Assembly: GCF_014805685.1 (NCBI RefSeq)
Contig: NC_060904.1
Coordinates: 12,961,811 to 13,025,810, forward strand
DNA: 64,000 bases
From: Silurus meridionalis
Taxonomy: Eukaryota; Chordata; Actinopteri; Siluriformes; Siluridae
Direction: 5' to 3'
Positions within the stretch are counted from its first letter, which is position 1. Every line of letters starts with the position of its first letter. Below the pieces are notes generated by a model that searched no databases, was not told the DNA's origin, and saw only the letters and a program-made list of their open reading frames with translations. The position numbers were made by a program, and so were the translations under genes. This document shows, piece by piece, positions 40,450 to 53,189 of this stretch.

Positions 40450-42650
40450 CTTTATCAGATTGTTATTTTTTTGTATAAATTATTTATTGGTAAACTTTTA
40501 GAGCTCCATATGAATTTTCTATGCAGTCTCTTTTTTATCGTTATTTTCTTTTATCCTTTCCTGTATGTGACAACCTGCCACAAGATTTTGAAAACAATAC
40601 AACTTTGTTCCATCTCCGTCCGAAACAAGCATTATTTCTTTTAATTACACTTTTTTTTAGGATTTTCAGGAAACTCAGGGTCATGCGTATTATGTGTCTT
40701 AGTTATTTAATGCTTAGTGTTGCTTGAATATGTTCTGAATAAGTTGCAGTACCCGTTGTTGTACTTTACTCATAAGGCAAATGAGTAATGTTTTTTATCG
40801 AACAGCCAATAATACTTAATGTTGCATATACAATTCTTAACATTTTGACATATAGGAGTTGGGAGAAGTTGCACAGCAGGCTAAATTATAATTATATTAA
40901 GAATTTCAACTATTGCGCATGTAGATTATTGTAGGATTTTTTGGGCCCTTTTCTTCCATTTATTACCTCAATTTCTTACTTTTTTCGCTTTGAGTTTAAG
41001 TTGATTATAAGTTGATTATAAATTTATAAGTAAATTAAGTTGTTTTTTTAGGATGTACCTCTTGACATTCACTGTACTGTATAAAACACTAGCATTTTCT
41101 CCCACCATCATGGTAAAATAACTATAACCTATCATTCTGAGCTCAGCATTTCCTTTCTCTCTCAGTCGGTCAGGGTTCTTAAAATGTTCAACAGCTCCAG
41201 CATTTCTGAGTAATGATCATGTATTAGGCACAGAGTCATGATTCCTGCTACCCATTTCAGATTTAAGCCTAGAGCAGCACGTCAAAAATTGAACATGTCC
41301 GTAAAGCAATTGATGTCTCACAGTAGGAAGAACCACAAGCCAAAGTTTCGTATTTTAATTTTGGCAGCAATGATAATGTTCCCTTTCTCTCTCACAACAC
41401 ACGCACACACACACACACATCAAAACACAGCAATGTTTAGAGCTCGCAAGGGGGAAAAAAGCACTCTAAACATTAAAATAGCAGCACCAAATCACGCAAG
41501 CAAAACAGTAACATATGTATATGGTGTGTATGTTGATCATTATTTTGAAACCATTAAAAAAACAGCATTGAGAAGTTACAAAGGACTTCAGTGAAAAACC
41601 TTTCATTTATAACAAATGTTTCAAATGAAAATCCATAAAGGTAGACATTTGTGAAATTTGGAATACTAAAATCCATTTGGACAGAAGGTCAGCTATTTTG
41701 TGAACACAGCAGCTGTAACTCCAGCAATAAAAAAAAGTGATAAAATATAAGTTTCTGTAATAAAAACATACAAAGGGATGCGCCACAAAAATGAGCTTTC
41801 AAAACCATGTAATCAGAGAAATGGTAAAGTCTATGAGGAGATGTTTACTCTGATTTTTAAAAGTTGTCACCTGTGTCAGCAACATTAGGAGATAAAGGAT
41901 TAAATTTCCACACATGGGAAAGCCTTGAGGACTTTGGAGAGTTTCTTGGCAACATGAAAAACAATATTTTTTTGTCTTTATTAACTTCTCAAGAAAGAAG
42001 GGGGGGGGGGGGATGAGGTACTGGCGGTTTATAGCTTTTAGGCATGGGCTTCTTGTAGTTGTTTTAAGGAAGTACCTTTTGTGGATTTCAGGGCATATTT
42101 GAAAAGAGTGTAGCATTCAAATCTCATCTCAATTATAGCCTTCAAATTATCATATCTATGTGTTGGGAAAACCTGAGTACTTGGATTTGAGAGCTGCTTC
42201 TAAACACCCTACATGAAAGTTCTGTGAATGAATAGGCTATCATCATCTGACCTTTAACAAATGAAAAACAGCATGGGGTTATAGGGTGTAACCCATGATT
42301 TCAAAAATAATTATGAATTTCTGAATAATGATAATGAATCCATTATGAACGTCGGGATTATCTATGTTTCCCACAACCTTATCATCCTTAGCACTTACCC
42401 ATGGTTCACTGTTCTCTTTTGTCAGTCTATCCATGCTCATTGTCTTTAACACTTGGTACCTGTTCGTGTTGCTCAGGCTTATGTTTATTTAGTTTTGGCT
42501 TTTAGTTCTTTGTCTTTGTTTGGACAAATTGATTCAACATCCTATTCTTAATATCATCAATCATAACTGTTATGATTTTTTTATGTGTACATGGTGAAAG
42601 AAAGGTGCTTTAAACTTGTCTATTTTACAACACAGTGAATTTTTTTCTTT
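40450..42650. other. Intron 2 sequence without recognisable feature
   Basis: No gene or transposon recognised. A short CA run lies at about 41398-41420 and a G-run at 42000-42012. Confidence 0.4.
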
Positions 42651-42654
42651 GCAT

Positions 42655-43376
42655 ATCCCAGCAATGTTAGCAACCTGGGGTCAGAGTGCAGGGTCAGCCA
42701 TGATAATACAGAGGATTAAGGGCCTTGCTCAAAGGCCCCAATAGTAGCAGCTTGGTGACACCTAGGCTTGAACGCCTGACCTTCTGATTAGTAACCCAAC
42801 ACCTTAACATTTGAGCTACTGTCAGGGAGAGGCAGGACACGATGCAAAGCCAGATTATTCTGTCAAAAAAGCAGGTGAGTTGAGACTGGATGGAAGGACC
42901 TAAATGCAGGATGTGACAGAGGGTAAGAAAATACAGGCTTTAATAAAAAGGCAAACTGAGCAATGGGGCAAGGCAAAAACAAAGTCCAATAAAACAGTCT
43001 AGGGTCAAAACACAGGCAAACAGGGCAATGCAGGCCGAGACACCAACAAATCCAAAAACAGTCCAAAAACAAAAACAGCGATTACAAATTAGAGCTGTTT
43101 TGCTCTACTTTTGGTTTCAACTCTGGACTGTGTTTTTGTTTCTGCTCTGCCCTTCCTAGTTCTGAGCAGAAACAAAAAACGAAAAAACTGTTCAGAGTCC
43201 AAACTAGAAGCAGAGCAGAACAGGGGTCAGGATCGGGATCAGGATCAGGATCCAGAGCAGGCAGGGTGGCAAGAATAATCTCAGGGGCAAGGGAGCCAGT
43301 AAGATAATGTGGCTTTGAGCTAGAGGAGTTGCGCACCATGTGCCCAGAAGATCCTGACAGCTACCACTTCACCTGA
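42655..43376 (+). repeat. Dispersed fish repeat, split by a solo LTR
   Basis: 42655-42819 reads through words such as GGTCAGAGTGCAGGGTCAGC, TAAGGGCCTTGCTCAA and TAACCCAACACCTTAACATT, typical of a common fish interspersed repeat. It breaks at GAGCTAC and resumes after 43359 with GCTACCACTTCACC, the expected continuation. The LTR at 42820-43359 is therefore inserted in it. Confidence 0.7.
42820..43359. mobile_element. Solo LTR, 540 bp, nested in another repeat
   Basis: The ends are TGTCAGGGAGAGG and GAAGATCCTGACA, with a perfect 5-bp target duplication GCTAC at 42815-42819 and 43360-43364. TG...CA ends and a 5-bp duplication are typical of LTR retrotransposons. A short GATCAG/GATCGG tandem lies at about 43226-43252. 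No internal gag-pol is present. Which strand was transcribed is unclear. The first bases resemble those of the LTR at 9882 and of the fragment at 15282. Confidence 0.75.
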
Positions 43377-43436
43377 AAATGATTTGCCCATAATTCAAAA
43401 TTTTGACTTTATCCAACTTGTTCTATGTTGTAGTTC

Positions 43437-43675
43437 AAGTTAAAGTTTATTTCTATAGCACTTTTCACAATGTACATTGTCTCAAAGCAGCTTTACAGAA
43501 ACTAAGAATTAAAGGGAATGATGTTTGTTTATCCCTGATGATTAGCCTTGGGCCACTGTTGCAAGGAAAAACTCGATTACATAGTGTGACGAAGAAACCA
43601 TGAGAGGAGCCAGACTCAAAAGGGGAACCAATTCTCATTTGTGTGATATCAAGAGTGTGATTATATATCATTAAA
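43437..43675 (+). repeat. Dispersed fish repeat, TCTCAAAGCAGCTTTACAGA family
   Basis: Contains TTTATTTCTATAGCACTTTT, TCTCAAAGCAGCTTTACAGA, a ...GGAAAAACTC word and CCAGACTCAAAAGGGGAACC. The same order is seen at 57093-57325 and, inverted, at 63585-63730. Common repeat of fish genomes; exact name not known to me. Confidence 0.75.
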
Positions 43676-43736
43676 ACAATACAAAACACTGGAGAGTGAG
43701 AATTTTGTACCATGCAATAGCATAGCCAGTCTTATT

Positions 43737-44264
43737 GCCATACTAGATTGGCAAAGTTTTGAGGACATCTGGTCATAAGTATGTTATGTACTATTTGAGC
43801 ATCACATTCCACATTTAGTCCCAGTTTGCTCTTATAATTCAATCCACTCTTCTGTAAGGATGTTTCACTAGATTTTGGAACGTGCTTGTGGACATGTGTT
43901 CATTCAGCCACAAGCGTGTTAGTAGTCAGGTACTGATGTAAGGTGAGGAGGCCTGGTGTACATTGATGGTTTCAATTTATCCTAAAGGTGTTTAGTAGGG
44001 TTGAGATCAGAGCTCTATAAGAGGCCACCCAAGATCCTGTCCAAACCAAGTAAATCATATCATCATGTAGCTTTTTTGTCTACAGGGCCATTACTATGCA
44101 GGAACAGGTTTGGGTTTCCGAGTTCGAGTGAACACATTTTATTATACCACATCCAAAGACATCTAATACAATTGAGTGCCTCCAGCTTTGTGGTAACAGT
44201 TTGGAGAAGAAACACATATGGCAAGAAAGGTCAGGTGTCTCACTACGTTTGTCCATATATTGTA
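43737..44264 (-). mobile_element. Tc1-like element relic (CACTATATGGCCAAAAG family)
   Basis: Words such as TTTCACTAGATTTTGGAACG, TCATTCAGCCACAAGC, GGTGAGGAGGCCTGG and GGAACAGGTTTGGGTTTCC are the reverse strand of the Tc1 transposase C-terminal half seen at 35755-36030. The ends are TACTAGATTGGCAAAGTTTT and TTGTCCATATATTGTA, degraded inverted termini. Confidence 0.7.
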
Positions 44265-44712
44265 CATAAAATGTTTTACCTTGATACTCAAAATTCAGTA
44301 TCATATCATAAGTTTTGCACCCCTACAAAGCAGATTAAAGCCAGTATTAGAGATTAGAGCATGACAAAGGTATACGTGATAACGGATTTACAACACAACA
44401 GGAGCCTCCATTTTGGGATTGACACCCAAGTAGTTCTTCGAACTAAATGTGATTCCCAAAAAGCTTTTAGCTAAATGGCTGGTTAAAAATCCATTTCATT
44501 CAATCCCCATGCCTGGATTTTCTTATTCTTCCTTCTACGTAATGCTGATTGTACACTAAAGCTGCCAGTGTCACTTTTCTTCGTCTTCTTTCCAGAAGCC
44601 AAACGCCAACATGAGGATTATCCTAAACCCATCTGCTACAGCAAAGATAGGCACATGAAACACTTACCTTTTTTTTTCCACCTCTGCCTCACGCTAAAAG
44701 AAATGCACACTC

Positions 44713-44716
<4 letters not shown>

Positions 44717-44789
<73 letters not shown>
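44717..44789. repeat. (AT)n microsatellite
   Basis: Uninterrupted AT run of 73 bp, seen directly. Confidence 0.98.
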
Positions 44790-44794
<5 letters not shown>

Positions 44795-44947
44795 CGCTTT
44801 GGAAAATGACAGCCTGTCAAGTTAAGTGTTTCACTTCTTTCGCTTCTTCATGGGAGGCCTGCTTGTGCTTTAATGAATTTGTGCGTTAGGGCCTGAGAGG
44901 ATAATGACGTGCGGATGTTTAAAGCAGGTGACTGAGTGTGTGTGTGT

Positions 44948-44978
44948 GAGAGAAAGAGAGAGAGAGAGAGAGAGAGAT
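44948..44978. repeat. Short (GA)n tract
   Basis: GA-rich run of about 31 bp following a short GT run, seen directly. Confidence 0.9.
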
Positions 44979-44999
44979 TGTGTGTATATGTGTGTGTTA

Positions 45000-45785
45000 A
45001 GGAGATTTAGAGATTGCAGTAAGGTGCACTGAGCAGCTTTTCTCCAAGGCTTTGATCCAAGAGGACAGTCGGCGCCAGAGAAGCATCACTCGTGTTCAGT
45101 GATGTTGACAGGCTGAATAATTTAGGATTGAGGCCCTCTGCTGTATGTGCTGTTTCACCCAGAGGTGTTTGTTAACCTCCGTGCTATCTCCTGTTCTGCA
45201 GATTGAGGATCTGCAAGCTTTAGGCTAGGAGATTGATGGGGTGTGATAGGCAGAGGGGAACGAGAGGGAGAAAAACAGGAGTGTTGGTGGTTGCAACAAA
45301 TTTGTGTCAACCTACATGCATAGTATATATGAGAAACAGGATTTTTTTTTTGACAATAGCATTTTTACACATATTATTGTGAAACCTATTGCATTTTAAG
45401 TTAACCTAGAGACCGGAAAGTCATGTCTGCTTCATAAAAAAAAATTAACAATTTTCATATAATCCTCAGTAAACATGAAATGATACACCCAGTCACATGA
45501 CCATCACTATTTGCTGCATCCTTCCACATCCCCACCACAGACTTCTAATTAAAACCACCTGTTCCCAATTAGCACAATCCCCATAAATATCCCAGACATT
45601 AATTAAATCTATGCAAAAAACTCTCTGCTAACATTTCATCAATGATGATACTGAGATGTTTGTTTGTGTAAGCTTTTCCGGGTATTAAGCCTGTCTGATT
45701 GTTTATTGAGTTCTGTCTAACGTCATTAAATCTGTCTGCTGATCAGCTGATATTTTGCCTGTTTTTCTGTTCAACTTTTTATTGA
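45000..45785. other. Intron 2 sequence; possible LTR-like stretch
   Basis: No gene. The part at 45490-45770 (ACCACCTGTTCCCAATTAGC, then CCATAAATATCCC) resembles promoter regions of fish LTRs, but no ends or target duplication were found. Weak. Confidence 0.25.
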
Positions 45786-45787
45786 TT

Positions 45788-45860
45788 ACATTCACATTTA
45801 TGACATTTGGCTGATGCCCTTATCCAGAGCGACTTACAAAGTGCTTTGAGATCTCCATCA
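45788..45860 (+). repeat. Dispersed repeat fragment, GATGCCCTTATCCAGAGCG family
   Basis: ACATTTATGACATTTGGCTG followed by ATGCCCTTATCCAGAGCGAC: 5' part of the family also at 9580, 47678 and 58678. Confidence 0.75.
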
Positions 45861-46554
45861 ATCGATACATTTAGATGCTGGTTGATGAGGACACAGACCA
45901 CCATCAATCTAAAACTCTTTTGGGAGATAAATAGATTTTTTTTAATAAAGAAAATGCTCATTTAAGAACCTTAGATATTTGGATATCAAATGAAACTCAT
46001 CAGTGCCAGAACAGATATGAGTCTGGAAGCATGTCTACCCTGTATGCTAAGAGATGATGGGACCAGTTGAGTAATTGCTGAAAGGGTCCTTTTATTGGTT
46101 TTGTATCAAGCAAATCTGATACAGGCACCTACAGGAAGTAGGGGAACCTCTAATGGAGGACGGTTGAAAACAAGTCTTGCAGCTATCTTCCTTTTGTTTG
46201 TTTTTGGTTTGTCTTTTTGGTTGTGAAGCCAGGGACAAAACAAAATCCCTTGTGTTGGAAATGTTTTAATCTTCAAACTGTCAAAAAGTATAGGCTGGAA
46301 TGCCATGTAAAATTCTTTTTAGATCACGCACTGTGTGGGCAGAGATATGTTTCTGTAAGTTCATGAAGTTGTGTTTATTTTGGTGGTGGAAGGACAAATT
46401 ATGCAATCATGCATGTATAAAATGCTAGCTCACTTTCAGAGATAAAAAATAAATGAATATAAGGTTGTATTTCTGTCATGCAGGTTATATGCTCTTAATA
46501 AAGTACAGAATTATGGTGGATTTATTTAGATTTCTCTGAAACCAAGTGCAAAAA

Positions 46555-47072
46555 AAGTGACTGGCCAACAGGGACAGCAAGACCTTCTTTGCTGACATAA
46601 ACACTAACAGACTTATATTTTAATATATTTTTGTCCAAGAATATGTATTATATTTTCCTCAATAGTCCAAATCTCTTCATTTCAAAGTGTTTCTCTTGGG
46701 TGTCTGTTTATGTTGGAGTTTCTCTCCAATCAAATTTCAGCCATCACATGTCGACAGGGTCAAAGGAATCGAGGCCTTCAGAATTAGCAGTGTGGGTGCC
46801 CACAGTGTTAAGTACAAGTTGCTTAAAGCTGTAGCTTTAACAAATCTGATTTTGAGTTGGCGACACCGAGGTCATCTAGCGTTCATACAGTAACAATGGC
46901 ATTATCACATCTGTAATTGGATGTGTCTGTGATGCAGCTCTCTGTTATACTGAGTTTCTGTATAACATTGATGGTTTCTAAAGCTGTGGTGTTATAATAA
47001 TGGTATCAAGAGGTGGACTGATTTAGGTAGGACAAAACTGAAGCTCTGGGTGTGAAATCCACTGCAAAGTGA
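46555..47072 (+). mobile_element. Deleted hAT copy (sister of 29281 and 52209)
   Basis: Shares with the two other copies the words ACCTTCTTTGCTGA, ACAGACTTATATTTTAATAT, TTGGAGTTTCTCTCCAATCA and, at the right, ATGGTATCAAGAGGTGGA and GGTGTGAAATCCACTG. The middle, including the transposase start, is missing. Ends are degraded and no target duplication was matched. Confidence 0.65.
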
Positions 47073-47677
47073 GCCTTGGACTGATTTCTTTCTACCTTAG
47101 TCTGTAGTTTTGTGTAGTTTATTTGGGTCAGTCATGTTAAGTGCTTACATACCATCAAGATTTGAATTCAGTTTGCCTTAATTTGATGGCTGACTTTATA
47201 TTTGGAGAAAATATGGTGTAGACTCAAATAATTTTAATGTGTTTATTAGTGTAGTTGGCTCTATATCTCACTGATCATTTCAATCAGTTATAGCATGTAA
47301 TATAAGGCATTGTTTAACCCTAAGCGTAAAATGCATTTTATATTGCAAAGCTGTCTTGTTTAAAAAACTGAAAAAATTCTGTAGAAAAGGGGGTGTATGG
47401 GAAGGTTCATATAATGTACTTCAATGCCATGTTTATGCTGCATTATGACTACACTACCCATCATGCACATCACATGGCCTGAAACACATAACTATGCTTT
47501 TACACCTGCTCTGTTATCATCAATTTGCCCTCCTGCTTATGCTCTGATGTGTGTATGTCTCATTGTCAAGCATTTTTGTTTGTTTTGTGTATGTGTCGTT
47601 CATGTTCCATAATGTTTCTCGCCCACAGGTGCCTGTTTTGTTGCATTAATAGTTCTATTTCTTGCTTCATGGTTTAT

Positions 47678-47850
47678 ACATTTACATTTGGCAGATGCAC
47701 TTATCCAGAGTGACATACAATTATCTCAGTCATATAACTGAGCATTTGAGGATTAAAAGACTTGCTCAATGGCTCAGCAGTGGCAGCTTAGTGGTGGTGG
47801 GATTCAAACTCATGACGTTCTAATCAGAAGTCGATCTTAACCAATGAGTT
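47678..47850 (+). repeat. Dispersed repeat, GATGCACTTATCCAGAGTG family
   Basis: A near full-length copy: ACATTTGGCAGATGCACTTA, then ATCTCAGTCATATAACTGAG, a CTTGCTCAATGG word, and GTGGTGGTGGGATTCAAACT near the right end. Confidence 0.8.
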
Positions 47851-48195
47851 CCTGGGTTCTGTTTGATTGTTTGTTCTTGTTTACCCCTCCAGAGCTAAGT
47901 ATAAGACAAAGTTCTCTCCAGGGATCAGAGACTTAGTTTGATAACATGCAATTTTATTGATTTTAGCCAATTTAATTTTCAATGTCTAAAGCTTTCTGGC
48001 ACTACAGAGTGGGTGTCTGCCTGGTTGGCTAAAAAAACCTTGGAATTGCGAGAAATAAAGTCGGATTTGCGAAAAATAATATCAGAATTGCGAAAAAAAA
48101 AAAAAAAAAAAACTGGAACAAAGCAAAATTTTTATTTAATGTGGGGAAACAGGCTTACATATGAATCTTCTCCTCAACCCTCATTGTTTTCTCAC

Positions 48196-48196
<1 letters not shown>

Positions 48197-48271
<75 letters not shown>
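48197..48271. repeat. (TA)n microsatellite
   Basis: Uninterrupted TA run of 75 bp, seen directly. An 18-19 bp A-run lies upstream near 48096. Confidence 0.98.
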
Positions 48272-48273
<2 letters not shown>

Positions 48274-48499
48274 TGTGAGACTTTATACAAGAGATTGACA
48301 GAGCCACTCATCTCTGTCAGGCTTGCGCACACACATGCACATATGCATACATATTTCTGCATCTAGAAAGGGATTAGATTATATTTTCAGGGCTCACTCC
48401 AACAAGATATCACTCACTGGTGACAAGTCAAGACAAGAAAGTGTTTTACAATGTGCTTTAATAAAATCTTCTTACTAAGAGGGCACTGTGAAGCCCAAA

Positions 48500-49215
48500 G
48501 ACAGAGCGTCGCAACTTGTACTCCCCCTGCACGGTGCTCTAGAGTCTAAACCGTGACGGGTCAGGGGTCTCCGTTGGGGGGGACAGAGTGTGGACCTCAG
48601 TATATGGTGCCCCTCCCTCCTCGGTGCCCCCAGGAGGTGGGCTCGTTAACCCTGCCACATATGGTGTTTCAATCTCCAGCTTCTGCCCAGGAATGAAAGA
48701 GGGAGGCTGACCACCTCTCAGGAGATCTCTAGAGCAGCTGCAGAGCACCGCCCCTGCTGCTCTAGGCATACCAGAAATCAGTCTAGAGAGACTCGTTGCT
48801 TGAAGAGACTATCTGGCAGCCTGGAAAGTCCTGCCGGACGTGTCTCAATGGGTCCAGCACACTGTTGATAGGGGCTACTCGATTCAGTTTGGGTCTCGTC
48901 CCGACCAGTTCAACAGGGTGTGTCCCACTCTGATGGGACCTGATCAGGCTCTGGTTAGGGAACAAGAAGTATACACTTTTTTAAGGAATGGGGCCTTTGA
49001 GATGGTCCCTCCGCTAGACAGAGAATCCCGGTTCTACAGCCGGTACTTCATAGTTCCCAAGAAGGATAGGGGGTTGCATACCATTTTGGATCTACGTCAG
49101 CTAAACCACTCACTAGTTTACCCCAGGCATGGCCAGTGCCCTCGGTCCCCCCATGACCCGTCGTGCTTCAAACATTCTATACCCCTTCCTTTCAGGCCCC
49201 TAAACAGAAGAAGCT
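48500..49215 (+). mobile_element. DIRS retrotransposon fragment: linker and start of reverse transcriptase
   Basis: The start (GAGCGTCGCAACTTGTACTC) matches the DIRS copy at 12634-14615 near 13470. The plus-strand frame at 48840-49215 reads VSQWVQHTVDRGYSIQFGSR, then LVREQEVYTFLRNGAFEMVP and SRFYSRYFIVPKKDRGLHTI with LDLRQLN. This is the beginning of a reverse-transcriptase fingers domain as found in DIRS elements. It breaks off before the YxDD-type motif. GC-rich compared with its AT-rich surroundings. Confidence 0.8.
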
Positions 49216-49475
49216 TAGCCGTCTTCTAATACATCCATAGAACGGAGCTGTGGAGAAAGTCGGAGCATCTCTTCGTTTTCTACAGTCCCTTTAAAAAGGG
49301 CTTTCCTGAGAACAAGCAGATAGCTTGTAGCGCACCACTCCACTGCACCATTATAATTAATGGCAAGGGGTTCTAAACGAAGTTGCACCAGTTTAATACA
49401 ATTGCCCAAGCCACAGGGTGGCCAACTCGTAGTTGCAAATTTTCTCATTTCCCTGTGCCACCCTGTACTTTGCTG

Positions 49476-49745
49476 TTATATTAACCTCCACTTTTCTGAA
49501 AAGATTTTTCACTAAATGTTGTGTTCTACTAGATTTCTGCCTGGGGTGCAGTCATTGCTTCTTTTCATCTTAAAGGTATTCAGTAGGGTTGCAGTCAGAG
49601 TTTTATAGTAGGTCAATAAAAAGCTTCCAATTCAATCAATGTAAACCATATCTTTATGACATTGTCATGATGGAACAGGTTTGGGTCTCCTACTTCAAAT
49701 AAAGTGAAGATAGGATCTAGAGACCTCCTTTACAATTGTATGCCC
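49476..49745 (-). mobile_element. Tc1-like relic (CACTATATGGCCAAAAG family)
   Basis: Weaker copy: CACTTTTCTGAAAAGATTTT, AAGGTATTCAGTAGGGTTGC, ACCATATCTTTATGACATTG and GGAACAGGTTTGGGTCTCC follow the same order as 43737-44264. Ends are lost. Confidence 0.6.
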
Positions 49746-49759
49746 GACCTACCCTAATT

Positions 49760-51302
<1,543 letters not shown>

Positions 51303-51568
51303 CTATACTTATTATGCTTTCAGTTAGACACTTTAATCAAAATGCACTGCTCAATCTCAAAAGATTGACTATGGAGTTATTGCTATATATTACATTTTAG
51401 CTCCCATCTGGAGTAGTGTCACAAGTAGCCATCTACTGCACAAGTGCATCGTAAAACTGATTAAATAATGTCAGTAATGTCTGCTTACATTGTGGGTGTT
51501 GTCTTTTATTTTACAGTATTTGTTATACTGTTTAATAAGTTCATGTTTACGTTACTGTAATTACTGTA

Positions 51569-52203
51569 CAGTAAAACCCTGTTGTACAAGCAATAGTACG
51601 ATAGCACTAATAGTACGAGCAAACAGAGATACAAGCAACCTTGCTCGCTAAATTTTACCCTATTTTGCGAGCAAATTTCAAAGGCACGAGCAAACCCACG
51701 CTGCCGGTTCCCCACTTTCAGCCGAGGGTAGCATCAGTCACTTAGTTGATGACGTATCGTTCGGTCCCTCTTGTTGTTCAATGCAGCAAAAACTTAACTT
51801 TTTTAGTGTTATATTTTTATTTAACTAGAAATCTTGAAAATGTCTCCCAAGAAAATCAGTGATGGTGCTGGGAAAAAGAAAGTAAATAGAATGACCATTG
51901 AAACCAAGAAGGAAATAGTCGAAAAGTACGAGCGTGGTGCACGTCTCACACTCGCAATCAACCACTACCACATGAGTAAGTGTTAGATTATGTTTACATT
52001 ATGGTAATTTACGGTGAATTTGTTTGTTAAAATAGGCTACAAATACTTTTTAAGTGCAGAAATAAGCAATTGAATGAGATCTCGGAATGGATTAACCCGT
52101 TTTACATTCATTCTTATGGGGGAAATTAGTTCAAAGGTACGAGCAAATGGACCTACAAGCAATTTTCAAGAATGAATTATTCTCGTCCAATGTGGTTTTA
52201 CTG
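51569..52203 (+). mobile_element. Tigger/pogo-type transposon, 635 bp, nonautonomous
   Basis: The ends CAGTAAAACCCTGTTGTACA and CCAATGTGGTTTTACTG are inverted repeats flanked by TA on both sides (51567-51568 and 52204-52205). An ATG at about 51841 opens MSPKKISDGAGKKKVNRMTI, then ETKKEIVEKYERGARL, the start of a CENP-B-type DNA-binding domain as in Tigger/jerky transposases. The frame stops after about 45 residues, so only the N-terminal helix region survives. Confidence 0.85.
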
Positions 52204-52208
52204 TATAT

Positions 52209-53176
52209 CAGTGGCAGGCCATCAGTGCCAGTATGGCCTTCTGTGTTGGCCAAAACTCAATCAAAATTAGTGACTTACTTTTAAATATTTTTTTTGTCCA
52301 TGAATATGTGTTAAATTATACCCAATAGTCTATTCACTCCATATCACAGCGTTTCTGTGTAAGTTCAGGTTGGAGTTTCTATCCACTCAGATTGCAGCTG
52401 TCACACCACGATGTTGCCGAGGTCAAATGTATGTGTCTGATGTTGTTCCTTTCAAATACCTACTTGCTTTTTTAGCATAAATGTCGAAAGTTGAAGACTG
52501 CGATCTGGCCACTCTGAGGCCCTATAGAAGGCATTTAAAAACGTCTGCATTTTCACGTCCTTTAATTGGATAGTCAGAGCGCACACTAGCCAGAGCTAGC
52601 AAATTGCATCTGTAGCAAACTACACAAGCTCAAAGATATTTGGTGAATTTAATAGCTGTTTTTTCATTCCACAATGACTGACAAAAGCGATTTGTTCACA
52701 AATACACTTACAAGGATATTTTTCAAGAAAAGCTGGACATCGGGAAGAAAGGTTGGCCAAAACAGTTCAAAACAGCTGTTAAGCTTTTTAATGAACCATT
52801 TATTTACCGTTTTTTTCCAGTAGAATTTGACAAAAATATATTAATTGCTTTAATTTCAAAGTGGGAAAAAATGCAAAAGAATGCATAGAAAACCAGGGGT
52901 CATTTTATAAGGTTAATATTACTGCTTCGACTAGAGATGATCTACAGTATGTGGGGGTGCAGCTGTGGCTGCAGTGAAACGAGACTTGTTCTATTGTGTT
53001 CACTGGGTTTCCTGCTTTAGTAATGCCATTTATTCTGTTATGCAGCACTCTGTTATACTGCATTTCTATATAATATGAATTGTTTCTATAGCCGTCGCAT
53101 GATAATGATGGTATTAAGTGGTGAATTGATTCAGAAAGGACACCACTGAAGGTGTGAAATGCACAGCCCATCACTG
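52209..53176 (+). mobile_element. hAT element, 968 bp, with perfect 8-bp target duplication
   Basis: The ends CAGTGGCAGGCCATC and CACAGCCCATCACTG are inverted and CAGTG-type. The 8-bp duplication CTGTATAT is perfect (52201-52208 and 53177-53184). The left duplication includes the last three bases of the Tigger element. From ATG at 52674 a decayed frame resembles the transposase start seen at 29766. Best-preserved copy of the family in this window. Confidence 0.88.
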
Positions 53177-53189
53177 CTGTATATAATAT

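Noticed and set aside
42863..43339. Asp-Pro repeat protein on the minus strand
   Set aside because: It lies inside the nested solo LTR; the repeat comes from a short GATCAG-type tandem.
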